A stretch of DNA of 64,000 nucleotides from Streptomyces griseoviridis (GTDB taxonomy: Bacteria; Actinomycetota; Actinomycetes; Streptomycetales; Streptomycetaceae), in assembly GCF_005222485.1 (NCBI RefSeq), contig NZ_CP029078.1:6573501-6637500 (forward strand), read 5' to 3'. Shown in pieces: positions 1 to 7,900 of this stretch. The position numbers were made by a program, and so were the translations under genes. The notes under the pieces were generated by a model. That model worked only from the letters and a program-made list of their open reading frames with translations. It ran no database searches and was not told the origin of the DNA. Within the stretch, counting starts at the first letter, position 1. Each line of letters opens with the position of its first letter.

Positions 1-779
1 GGGACCGGTGTGATGAGGCGGGCGCGGAGGCGGGCGGTGTCGAAGTCGACGTCGCCGATGTTGCCCGGGTTGTACCCGGCGTCGATCACGACGGCCCCCG
101 GCTTGATGTCCTCGCCCCGGATGAGCCGGGGACGGCCGACGGCCGCCACGACGATGTCCGCCTCCCGCACGGTCGCCGCCAGATCGCTCGTGCGGGAGTG
201 GCAGTAGGTGACGGTGGCGTCCCGGGCGAGCAGGAGCATCCCGACGGGCTTGCCGAGGATGGCGCTCCGGCCCACGACCACGGCGTGCCGGCCCGCGGGA
301 TCGACGTCGTACTCGTCCAGCAGCCGCATGATCCCGCCCGGCGTGCACGACGCGAAACCGGGCAGTCCGAAGCTCATCGCCCCGAAGGAACTCATGGTGA
401 CCCCGTCGACGTCCTTCTCCGGGGCGATGGCCTCGAACGCCGCCCGCTCGTCGATGTGCGGGCCGCAGGGGTGCTGAAGCAGGATGCCGTGCACTCCGGT
501 GTCCCGCGAGAGCGACCTGAGGGTCTCCACCAGCTCGGCCGTCGTCGTGGCGGCGGGCAGGCTGACGAGCCGGGACTCGATGCCCGCCTTCGCGCAACGG
601 GCCCGCTTCATCCGCACGTAGGTGACGGATGCCGGGTCCTCACCCACCAGCACCGTCGCCAGGCAGGGCGTCGCACCGGACCGCCGGGTGACCTCCGCCG
701 CTCGGTCCGACGCTTCCTCGACGACGCGTCGGGCGAGGCCGGCGCCGTCCATGAGCTGTGCGGTCCGTGTCCGGGACAT
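1..779 (-). CDS. folD: FolD bifunctional methylene-THF dehydrogenase/methenyl-THF cyclohydrolase (3' end cut by window)
   Basis: Interconverts methylene-, methenyl- and formyl-tetrahydrofolate with NADP, feeding one-carbon units to purines in the cytosol. About 259 residues are visible; the C-terminal end runs off the window edge. The cyclohydrolase Tyr-x3-Lys pair is seen as YVRMK (Y54, K58), followed by GILLQHP, EKDVDG, a CTPGGI loop and the Rossmann signature GRSAILGKP. The substrate loop reads QHPCGPHID, where the family usually has QLPLP. The ATG at 779 has a GGAGG 5 bases upstream, and this ribosome site sits in a small CGCC/GGCG hairpin. A ZTP riboswitch precedes it, so purine-precursor control is expected. 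It is probably a second FolD paralogue, but that cannot be judged from one window. Confidence 0.93.
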   Translation of the reverse strand, partial: MSRTRTAQLMDGAGLARRVVEEASDRAAEVTRRSGATPCLATVLVGEDPASVTYVRMKRARCAKAGIESRLVSLPAATTTAELVETLRSLSRDTGVHGILLQHPCGPHIDERAAFEAIAPEKDVDGVTMSSFGAMSFGLPGFASCTPGGIMRLLDEYDVDPAGRHAVVVGRSAILGKPVGMLLLARDATVTYCHSRTSDLAATVREADIVVAAVGRPRLIRGEDIKPGAVVIDAGYNPGNIGDVDFDTARLRARLITPV

Positions 780-804
780 GGTCGCCTCCAGGCGTCGTTG
801 ACCA

Positions 805-885
805 CTCGCCCAGGCGCACGGCATCGACCGGTTCGGCGGGCCGCTCCCCGGTGGTGCTCCACCTCAGCGCCAGTCACGGCCCGCA
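805..885 (-). promoter_or_regulatory. ZTP (pfl) riboswitch upstream of folD
   Basis: Read on the minus strand, the leader contains the conserved blocks of the pfl motif in order: GGGCCGTGACTGGCG, a short hairpin GGTG/CCACC running into CCGGGGAGCG, and after a spacer CCGTGCGCCTGGGCG. The folD ATG lies about 25 bases downstream, and its GGAGG is inside a short hairpin. Translational control is therefore plausible, because no run of T follows. Riboswitches of this class bind the purine intermediate ZTP/ZMP and typically control folate and purine genes, which fits folD. A weak -10-like TAGAGT lies just upstream near 890-897. Confidence 0.82.
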
Positions 886-971
886 CGCCACTCTAGTGGG
901 GTGTCCCCGCCGAGCGGCGGCTCGCTCCGCCGGCCTTGATCACCCCCCGGTCCGCTGATTGGCTGGGCGGC

Positions 972-1550
972 ATGACCGACCTCGGAACCGTCGCCTGGCC
1001 GCCCGCATCGATCAGGACCGGGCGGCTCGTCGTCCGTGAGCCCGAGGCCCGGGACCGGGCGGCGGTCGTCGAGCTGTTCGCCTCGCCCGAGGTGCACACC
1101 TACCTCGGTGGCCCCCGGGGACGGGACGACATCGAGCGGGAGATGCCCGCGGCGCCCGAGCGGCGCCCAGGACGTTTCGTCGTCGAACGTGACGGAGCGA
1201 TGATCGGACAGGTCACGCTCACCGAGAACACCCGGCACCGCTGCCCGGTCGCCGTCGGGAAGGCCGATCTCGGCTATCTGTTCCTGCCGCGGGCGTGGGG
1301 ATTCGGCTACGCGGCCGAGGCGTGCGCCGCCGTGCTCGGATGGTTCGACGGTGTCCTCCCCGATGAGCCGGTGGTGCTCGCCACCCAGACCGCCAACCTC
1401 CGCTCGATGCGCCTCGCCGCGAAGCTGGGATTCGGCGAGCTGGAACGGTTCCACGCCTGGGACGCCGAACAGTGGCTCGGCCTGCGCTCCCCGGTCACGC
1501 CCGCCGGGTCAGGGGACGTCGAGGGTGACCGGGGCCGCCATGGCGGGTGA
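972..1550 (+). CDS. GNAT family N-acetyltransferase (RimJ/RimL type)
   Basis: Probable acetyl-CoA-dependent transferase of 192 residues. It has the RimJ/RimL layout: an N-terminal LRTxRL-like strand (SIRTGRLVVREP), a central YLFLPRAWGFGYAAEA stretch forming the acetyl-CoA binding loop (a degenerate Q/RxxGxG/A), and a late NLRSMRLAAKLGF helix typical of the family. The ATG at 972 is chosen because homology begins there; no clear ribosome site is visible. The substrate cannot be told from sequence. The last 42 bases overlap the convergent lipoprotein gene, so the C-terminal tail (after WLGLRSP) may be dispensable. It is divergent from the folD riboswitch promoter. Confidence 0.8.
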   Translation: MTDLGTVAWPPASIRTGRLVVREPEARDRAAVVELFASPEVHTYLGGPRGRDDIEREMPAAPERRPGRFVVERDGAMIGQVTLTENTRHRCPVAVGKADLGYLFLPRAWGFGYAAEACAAVLGWFDGVLPDEPVVLATQTANLRSMRLAAKLGFGELERFHAWDAEQWLGLRSPVTPAGSGDVEGDRGRHGG

Positions 1551-1754
1551 GCGTGTGGTGGCGCCGACCGCCTGGCCGTTGACGCGCGCCGTGATCACGA
1601 GGCGCCGGGCGGAGACCGCCCGGGAGCCGACGGTGAGCAGGGAGAGGTCCACCGGCGACACGGGCGGCCCGGGAGCGGGCGGGCTCCCGCTTCCACACGC
1701 GGCCACCGCGGCGAGCGCCGCGAGAACGGCCGCCAGCCGTGCGTGCCTCAACAT
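1509..1754 (-). CDS. small lipoprotein of unknown function
   Basis: An 81-residue product with a clear lipoprotein signal: positive N-terminus (MLRHAR), hydrophobic Ala/Leu core and lipobox VAAC, with the acylated Cys at about residue 20, followed by a Ser/Pro-rich linker. It should be exported and anchored to the outer face of the membrane. The remaining 45 residues look like one short beta-rich domain and match no family I recognise. Codon use is strongly GC3-biased in this frame. The 3' end overlaps the convergent acetyltransferase gene by 42 bases. Its promoter must lie in the gap beyond 1755. Confidence 0.7.
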   Translation of the reverse strand: MLRHARLAAVLAALAAVAACGSGSPPAPGPPVSPVDLSLLTVGSRAVSARRLVITARVNGQAVGATTRSPAMAAPVTLDVP

Positions 1755-2109
1755 CTCTTATCCGTACGGTAGTTCGTCGGGATTCCAGGCAACGGCGCTA
1801 CGGCACACCGCTTCGGGGCCCTGGCGTGCGGTCGAGGACCCCTCGCCGGTCCCTCACGTCGGCTCAACGACGTCCTCCGGTCCTGGCGACCGCTGTTGCG
1901 CTGTTTCGCGCGCCCGCGCACAGGGGCGCGCGGAACCCGTCCCGCCCCCGCCCCCGACCCTCCAAGCCACAGAGCCTCGCGGTATCGGTCATTCCGGCGG
2001 CGTCTTCCCCTGGGGTCTCCCGCCTTGCCGGATTTCTGCCACGCTGGAATCGGGGCGACAAGCCGGGCGACAAGGCATATGTGGCCCCGATCGCGGCATT
2101 CATCTCAGG

Positions 2110-2216
2110 CCGAGAGAGTCAGCCGAGAGAGTCAGCCGAGAGCCAGCCGAGAGCCGGCCGAGAGCCAGCCAAGACGCAGCCAAGCCAAGACGCAGCCATG
2201 ACGCAGTCAAGAGTCA
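2110..2216. repeat. degenerate 11-13 bp tandem repeat upstream of the diiron-type gene
   Basis: About nine copies of a unit like CGAGAGCCAGC (variants CGAGAGAGTCAGC, CAAGACGCAGC, CATGACGCAGT, CAAGAGTCAGG) run head to tail and stop just before the start codon at 2229. The last copy merges into the ribosome site (GGGGAG). The rest of the 474-base gap (1755-2109) holds no gene I can support. Confidence 0.75.
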
Positions 2217-2228
2217 GGGGAGCAGCAC

Positions 2229-2948
2229 ATGTTCGTGTCAGAGGTCAGGAAACAGGTCGAGGGTTCCCTCGACGAGGTGCGGAACCATCCGCTGGTGGCC
2301 TCCGCCGCGGCGGGCACGCTGCCCCGGGACGCCGCGCACCGGTGGGTCTTCTGCGCCGGGCGCGAGTCCCGTAGCTTCCCCTGGATCCTGCGGGAGTTAC
2401 TGGCCTGGACGGACGACGACAAGGTGCGTCGCATCCTCCAGGAGAACCTCGACGACGAGCTGGGTTCGGGCGACCCCAGGCACGCGCACTTCCTGCACTA
2501 CCTGCACCTCCTCGACGGTCTCGGGGTGGCGCGCGAGGAGTTCGACACCTACACCGAGCGCGCCGGCATCACCCTGGCGCTGAGCCTCGCCTTCAACGTG
2601 GCGAAGTCCCGCAGCACCGGCCGCGCCATCGGCTACATGCTCGTCAACGAGGCGATGACCCCCGTCACGTACAACGCGGCGCGGCAGGCGCTCACCCGGC
2701 ACCACCCGGAGCTGCGCACGGACTTCTTCGACCTGCACATCGAGGTCGACGACCAGCACGTCGCGGCCCTGTACGAAGCCGTCGAGGCGCTGCCCGACGA
2801 CGAGGAGCGGGACCTGCGGTTCGGCATCGCGCTCGGGCGGCGCGGCATGGAGATCCTGCTGGACGAGGCGTACGGCGTCTTCGACGCGCACGTCGAACCG
2901 CTGCGGATCACCGATGAGCGGTGGAATCCGCTGAGCGGTCTTCGGTGA
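2229..2948 (+). CDS. haem-oxygenase-fold (TenA/PqqC-like) iron-containing redox protein
   Basis: A 239-residue all-helical protein of the haem-oxygenase-like superfamily, close to the group annotated as iron-containing redox enzymes. Candidate metal ligands are visible at conserved spacing: ENLDDELG (about residue 75), HYLHLLD (about 90), NEAMTP (about 140) and HIEVDDQH (about 177), the Asp/His pair typical of the diiron members. Members can oxidise small molecules or fatty acids with O2; this one's substrate is unknown. The ATG at 2229 has GGGGAG at a good distance. It sits alone downstream of a tandem repeat tract, so its transcription may be specially controlled. It could instead be a non-metal PqqC/TenA relative, but the acidic and His pattern favours the diiron type. 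Confidence 0.75.
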   Translation: MFVSEVRKQVEGSLDEVRNHPLVASAAAGTLPRDAAHRWVFCAGRESRSFPWILRELLAWTDDDKVRRILQENLDDELGSGDPRHAHFLHYLHLLDGLGVAREEFDTYTERAGITLALSLAFNVAKSRSTGRAIGYMLVNEAMTPVTYNAARQALTRHHPELRTDFFDLHIEVDDQHVAALYEAVEALPDDEERDLRFGIALGRRGMEILLDEAYGVFDAHVEPLRITDERWNPLSGLR

Positions 2949-3083
2949 CCGGTTCCCGGCCTCTTCCGTCGGTTCCCGGTGGCGGAGCGACCGTCTCGGC
3001 CGGAGTGCCCCGCGCGGCCGCCGCCAGTGGATAGCCTGTCGAACTCACCTGGCGGACAAGACAGTTCGGCGAAGGAACCTCGC

Positions 3084-3515
3084 GTGACCTACGACTACCG
3101 CGCCAAGAAGTCGGTGCTCGTGCTGGCCTCCCACCTGGAACCCGGTGTGGCACTGAACGTCGCCGGGCATCTGTCCGTCGCCCTCGGCGCGCACGGCGAC
3201 GACGGCGACCTGATGGGGCGGGACGTCCTCAAGGACGCCTCCGGTGTCCCGCACACCGGGATCTCCAAGTACCCGGTCATCGTGACCAAGGTCAAGCAGA
3301 ACCGGTTGCGGCGGCTCGTCGCCGAGGCCAGGGAGCGCGACGACGTGTTCTGGGCCGACTATCCGGAGCAGATGCTCACCACGGGCCACGACGACGAACT
3401 CGCGGACGCCGTCGCGGGCACCGCCGAGGAGGACATCGCGTATCTCGGAGTGATGGTCTACGGGCCCCTTGACGCCGTGACCGCCCTGACCGGACGCTTC
3501 AGTCTCTGGCAGTAG
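3084..3515 (+). CDS. DUF2000 family protein
   Basis: A 143-residue protein of the DUF2000 family, which has a peptidyl-tRNA-hydrolase-like fold but no settled function. The diagnostic core is seen: LVLASHLEPGVALNVAGHL near the N-terminus, a GISKYPVIV strand in the middle and a late LGVMVYGPLDAV segment. The GTG at 3084 is preferred because AAGGAA lies 7 bases upstream and homology starts there; upstream in-frame codons read as low-complexity Pro/Arg. It is a single gene between the diiron-type protein and the conflict locus and probably belongs to neither. Confidence 0.8.
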   Translation: MTYDYRAKKSVLVLASHLEPGVALNVAGHLSVALGAHGDDGDLMGRDVLKDASGVPHTGISKYPVIVTKVKQNRLRRLVAEARERDDVFWADYPEQMLTTGHDDELADAVAGTAEEDIAYLGVMVYGPLDAVTALTGRFSLWQ

Positions 3516-3575
3516 CTGCGGGCGTCGCGCCGGGAACGGCCGGCGGTGCCCGCCCGCGCGGCGGATCGGGGGAAC

Positions 3576-3935
3576 GTGAGCAGTCAGCGTCTGACACTGT
3601 CCGACGGGTCCGTCGTGTGGGTGGAGACAGTCCCGGGCGACGTCGAGGAAGAGGTGGCGTTCCGGCGCGGGACCACCCCGTTCTCCGCCGTCATGCCCTC
3701 GGTGGTCACCCTCTGCCAGGACCTCGGCGACGCCTTGAAGGCGGCGGCCCCGCACCGCACCCAGGTGCAGTTCGGGGTGGCGTTCAAGGCGGAGAGCACC
3801 GGACTGTCGGCGCTCGTCGCCAAGGCCGGTGTCGAGGCCAACTTCCTGATCACACTGGAGTGGTCGCGTGACGGGCGCCCGGAGCCTGACCTCCTGAGCG
3901 GCCCGGACGCCGCGCCCGACTCCGACGCCGGCTGA
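3576..3935 (+). CDS. Trypsin-co-occurring domain 1 (Trypco1, CU044_2847 type) protein
   Basis: A 119-residue protein with the Trypco1 pattern: an N-terminal strand SVVWVETVPG, a helix with FSAVMPSVVTLCQDLGDALKAA, then QVQFGVAFKAESTGL and a terminal EANFLITLEW strand. Trypco1 was defined by its neighbourhood with trypsin-like proteases in predicted NTP-dependent conflict systems and has no known activity. The GTG at 3576 is chosen over the GTG at 3546 because CGGGGGAA lies directly upstream. It is followed after 28 bases by the sulfatase-modifying-factor-like gene, and then by a trypsin-NACHT gene, which is the expected context. I infer a regulatory or adaptor role in that module. Confidence 0.85.
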   Translation: MSSQRLTLSDGSVVWVETVPGDVEEEVAFRRGTTPFSAVMPSVVTLCQDLGDALKAAAPHRTQVQFGVAFKAESTGLSALVAKAGVEANFLITLEWSRDGRPEPDLLSGPDAAPDSDAG

Positions 3936-3963
3936 CGGGCACGCGGGACCAGGGGCGGCGACC

Positions 3964-4704
3964 GTGTTCCTCAACGGCCATGAACTCGTGGACATCCCCG
4001 CGGGCATGTCCTGCCTGGGCAGTTCGGAGCTCGACCCGTACGCGGGCGACCTGGAGTTCCCGATGCGCGAGGTGTACATCTCGGAGTTCCGTATCGCCCG
4101 CCACCCCACCACCCGCCGTCAGATGACGGCGTTCCGGCGGGCGGTCGGCTGGGAACTGGCGTCCGACACCTGGCAGTCGGAAGGCCGGGCGGGCCCCGGC
4201 GGCGACTCCGCCCTCGACCTGCCCGCCGTCAACGTCTCCTGGGAACTGGCCGTGGCCTACTGCGGCTGGCTGAGCGAACGCTCCGGGCTGGCCTTCGCGC
4301 TGCCCACCGAGGCCGAGTGGGAGAAGGCGGCCCGCGGCGGCGACGACCGGATCTGGCCGTGGGGAAACGAGTTCAGGCCCGACCTGTGCAACTCCGCCGA
4401 GGACGGCAGGAACGCGTTCCGCTCCGTGTACCAGGTGGCGGAGGGCGCCTCGCCCTACGGGTGCCTGCACATGGCGGGCGGCGTATGGGAGTGGTGCGAG
4501 GACTACTACCACAGCCGCGCGCATCAAGAGGCCCAGTTCATCGACCCGTTCGCGGCCCGGCCCGCCTCGCGCCGCGTCGTCAAGGGCGGTTCCGCCTACT
4601 GCACCAAGGAGATCGTCCGCCCCGCCTGCCGGGACTGGACGAACTCGTACAACCAGGGAGGTGCCGATGACGGCTTCCGCGTGTGCGTGCGCTCCTGGCG
4701 CTGA
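3964..4704 (+). CDS. SUMF1/FGE-sulfatase (formylglycine-generating-enzyme-like) domain protein
   Basis: A 246-residue, single-domain member of the FGE/EgtB fold. Visible family motifs are LPTEAEWEKAARGG (about residue 119), WPWGNEF, GGVWEWCEDYY (about 175), KGGSAYC (about 202) and the terminal GFRVCVRS. True FGEs use two copper-binding cysteines spaced C-x4-C after GGS; here the cysteines are spaced C-x8-C (GGSAYC then PAC), so classical formylglycine chemistry is doubtful. The same domain recurs in predicted conflict systems beside NACHT and trypsin modules, where it may bind or modify a partner. It starts with GTG at 3964, 28 bases after Trypco1, so the two are probably cotranscribed. There is no signal peptide, so it should act in the cytosol. 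Confidence 0.88.
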   Translation: MFLNGHELVDIPAGMSCLGSSELDPYAGDLEFPMREVYISEFRIARHPTTRRQMTAFRRAVGWELASDTWQSEGRAGPGGDSALDLPAVNVSWELAVAYCGWLSERSGLAFALPTEAEWEKAARGGDDRIWPWGNEFRPDLCNSAEDGRNAFRSVYQVAEGASPYGCLHMAGGVWEWCEDYYHSRAHQEAQFIDPFAARPASRRVVKGGSAYCTKEIVRPACRDWTNSYNQGGADDGFRVCVRSWR

Positions 4705-4726
4705 CCACGTCCATCGAGCAACATCC

Positions 4727-4798
4727 GCAGGATCGCTGACACCGGCAGGATCGCGGGCACCGGCAGGATCGCTGACACCGGCAGGATCGCGGGCACTC
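4727..4798. repeat. four 18-bp tandem repeats between the FGE-like and NACHT genes
   Basis: Four exact-length copies of GCAGGATCGCTGACACCG start at 4727, 4745, 4763 and 4781. They alternate between two variants (CTGACA and CGGGCA in the middle). They fill part of the 278-base gap before the NACHT start. The gap could be read as a Pro-Ala-Gly-rich peptide in one frame, but that frame is not joined to either gene. Confidence 0.85.
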
Positions 4799-4982
4799 GC
4801 CGGACCGAGGGCATCCGTCGGCACGCGGTGGCCCGCAGGACCGCCATCGCAAGCCGGACCGAAATCGCCCGCCGGACCGCACCCGCCCGCCGGACCGCGC
4901 GCCCCGTACGGCAGCGCGCCCCGTACGCACCGCGCGGGCGCCCCACGCGCCCGTACCGTTCCCGTCGTCCCTGCGGCTCACC

Positions 4983-7900
4983 GTGAACACCGGTATCAGG
5001 AGACCCTCCGACGGCGCGGTCCCCGGGGCGGCCGTCGCCGCCGTCGACGCGGCCGTCGTCCGGATCACCCAGGGTCCCGACGCCGTCGGCACCGGGTTCT
5101 TCGTCCTGCCCGGCTGGGTCCTGACCTGCGGCCACGTCCACGACCCCGCCGACCCCCGGCCGCTGCGCGTGCACTGGCAGGGCCGCGAACTCCCCGTACG
5201 GGCGACGGTCGGCCCCGCTCCCGGGACGCCTCCCGATCTGCTCCTGCTCAACGTCGGTCACACCGACCACCCGGTGCTGCCCCTCGGACCCAGCGGATAC
5301 GGCATCTTCGGCTTCTACGCGTACGGCCACCAGTGGGAGGACCGGGGCTACCGCGGCTATCCGACGTCCGGCCGGGTGACCGGCGCCACGACCTACCACG
5401 GCCGGCCGGGCAGCCCCGAGCCACCGCAGCGGCTGCTGGTGCTGAACGACGCGGCCATCAGACCCGGGATCAGCGGCGGACCCGTCCACTCGCTCGTCGA
5501 CGACCGCGTCGTCGGGGTGGTGAAGCGTTCGAACCCCGACGGCGGCGGCTACGCGGTCCCCGTCGAGGAGGCCGAGGCGCTCCGCCCGGGGCTCCTGGAG
5601 GAGAACGCCGCCGCCGTCGACCGGGCGGGCGGCGGCGGCCGTCGGTCCGCGGCCGTCAGCGGCTATCTGATGAACCTTCAGCGCGAGCACTCCTACGTGA
5701 CGTTCGCCAACCTGGAGCGGGACGTACGCCTGGACGAGGTGTACGTGACCCTGACCCTCGCCTCGGACACCCTGGACGGCACCGCCTTCTCCCGGCGCTC
5801 CGGCGGCGACGTCCAGTTCACGCCCGACGGCGCCCAGGAGAAACGCGACTCCCGGCGCGACCGGGGCAGCCCGCAGCCGCGCACCCGGCAGCCCAACGCC
5901 CCCCTGGGCGAGCTGCTCGCCGCCCCCTGCGCGACGGTCCTCGGCGAACCCGGCGCGGGCAAGACCACCCTGCTGCGCCATCTGCTCGTCAGGACCTGCC
6001 GGGGCGAGCTGTTCGGCGGCGACCTGCCGGTCTTCGTGCGCATCGCGTCGCTGACCGAGGAACCCGAGTGCCTGCGCGCCTACCTGCGCGGCGCGTACCC
6101 CGCCGTCGCCGACGAACTGCTCACCGCCTGCGCCACCGGCCGCGCGGTCTTCTTCCTCGACGGTCTCGACGAGGCGCCCGCCCCGCTCCAGCGCAGGGTC
6201 GCGGAGGAGATCCGCCGCCTGCTCGCCGCGCAGAACCGCTTCTACGTCTCCTGCCGGACCGTGGCCTTCCCGCGCGGCCTGCTGCCCGGCACGTTCCGCA
6301 CCTTCGAGTGCGTCGGCTTCAGCCGCGGCCAGCGGGCGCGCTTCCTGGCCCGCTGGTTCGAGGACCGGCCCGCCGTCGCACACGACATCGAACGGCAGAT
6401 CGACGTCAACCCCGCGCTGACCAAGTTCGGGCAGAACCCGCTGATGCTGTCCCTGCTGTCGGCGGCGCAGCGCGACGGCGACGAGGTGTACGTGCCCCGG
6501 CAGCGCACCGAGCTGTACGCGGTGCTCCTCGACGTCCTGCTGACCGGCAGGGAGTCCGTCGACGGCGGCTGCCCGCCGCTCCTCAAGCGGTCCTTCCTCA
6601 GCTGGCTCGCCCTGGAACTGATGCACCTGCGGCGGGAGTCGTTCGGCGAGGAGGAGTTCTACGCGCTCTGGGGCCGCTTCGTCGCCGGGCGGCCCGCGGG
6701 AGCCGCCCCGGCGACCACCCCCTACCAGCTGCTGAGCACGCTCACCGAGCGGGACGCGGTCCTGCTGCGCGGTCCCGGTGGCCGCTACGGCTTCCTCCAT
6801 CTGACGTTCCAGGAGTACTTCGCCGCGCGCGCCCTCAGCGGCCGTCCCGACGGATCCGACCTGGCCCTCGGGAGATGTCACGACCCGCGCTGGGAGGAGG
6901 TGGTCAGGCTGTACACCGGCATGCTCGGACCGGACGACGCCGAACGGTTCGTCACGCGGATCGCGTTCGCGCCCGACGGCGAACCGCGTTCCGTCGAGGC
7001 GCTCACCCTCGCCGCCCGCTGCGCCTCGGACGGACTGCCCGAGGCCGCGCCGGTCTGCGACGACCTGGTCGACGCGCTCCTGCCGGTCGCGTTCGGACCC
7101 GGATCACCCCTCGCCGTCGAGGCCGCGCACGCCCTCGCCGCACTCGCCGCGGCCTTCCCCGAGTACGTGGGGGCGGTCGCCGACCGCCTCTACGGCGCGC
7201 ACCGGCCGCCCCGGCACCTCTTCCTGCGGTACGTGGACTTCCTCGGGCTCGTCGCCGGTGAGGTCGCGGGCGAGGTGCTCGCGGAGATGCTGCGCAGGCT
7301 GACGGAGACCGACCCCACCACCTCCGGCCGGCCCGTCGGCGCCGCCTTCGACCTGGAGGGCCACGTCCTGTGCGCCGTCGAGGTCATCGAGGCGCTCGGC
7401 CGGTGCGGGCGCCCGGAGTCGGTGCCGCTGCTCGCCCCGCTGCTCGACCATCCGATGAGCGCGGTCTCCGGCGCCGCCGGCCAGGCCCTCACGGAGATCC
7501 CCCTCGGCCCGGAGACCGGCCCCCTGCTCGCCGGACCCGACGGCACCCTGCGAGGGCGCCTGCGGGCACCGCTGGCCATGCGCGTCACCTCGCCCGCCTC
7601 CGTGCGGGAGACGATGCGCGGGCTGTTCGTCGACGCGCCCGACCCGGTCGGCCAGCTCGCGATCCGGCACGCCGTCGACCCCGAGTGGGTGGAGGGCGAC
7701 GGACCGTTCCACGCCCGCCTCCTGCACGACGCGACCGACGACCACGCCCGAGCCAACCTGCTCTCCCTGACCTCGCTCGGCGTGTACGCCGAGGACACCG
7801 AACCCCTGCTGGAGACGGCCCTGGACGGCGGAGCGCAGGAGCGGCTGCGCGTCGCGGCCCTCGCCTTCCTGCTGCGCTGCCGGCCCGCCCGCACCCAGCC

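Noticed and set aside
198..896. Plus-strand frame over folD and its leader
   Set aside because: The minus-strand frame encodes FolD with all motifs and carries a riboswitch; this frame is a composition shadow.
3964..4704. Active sulfatase-modifying FGE
   Set aside because: The cysteine spacing after GGS differs from active enzymes and no sulfatase gene is near; kept as FGE-like only.
4596..6881. Long minus-strand frame over the FGE-like and NACHT genes
   Set aside because: No family resemblance; it is the mirror of high-GC codon use in the real plus-strand genes.
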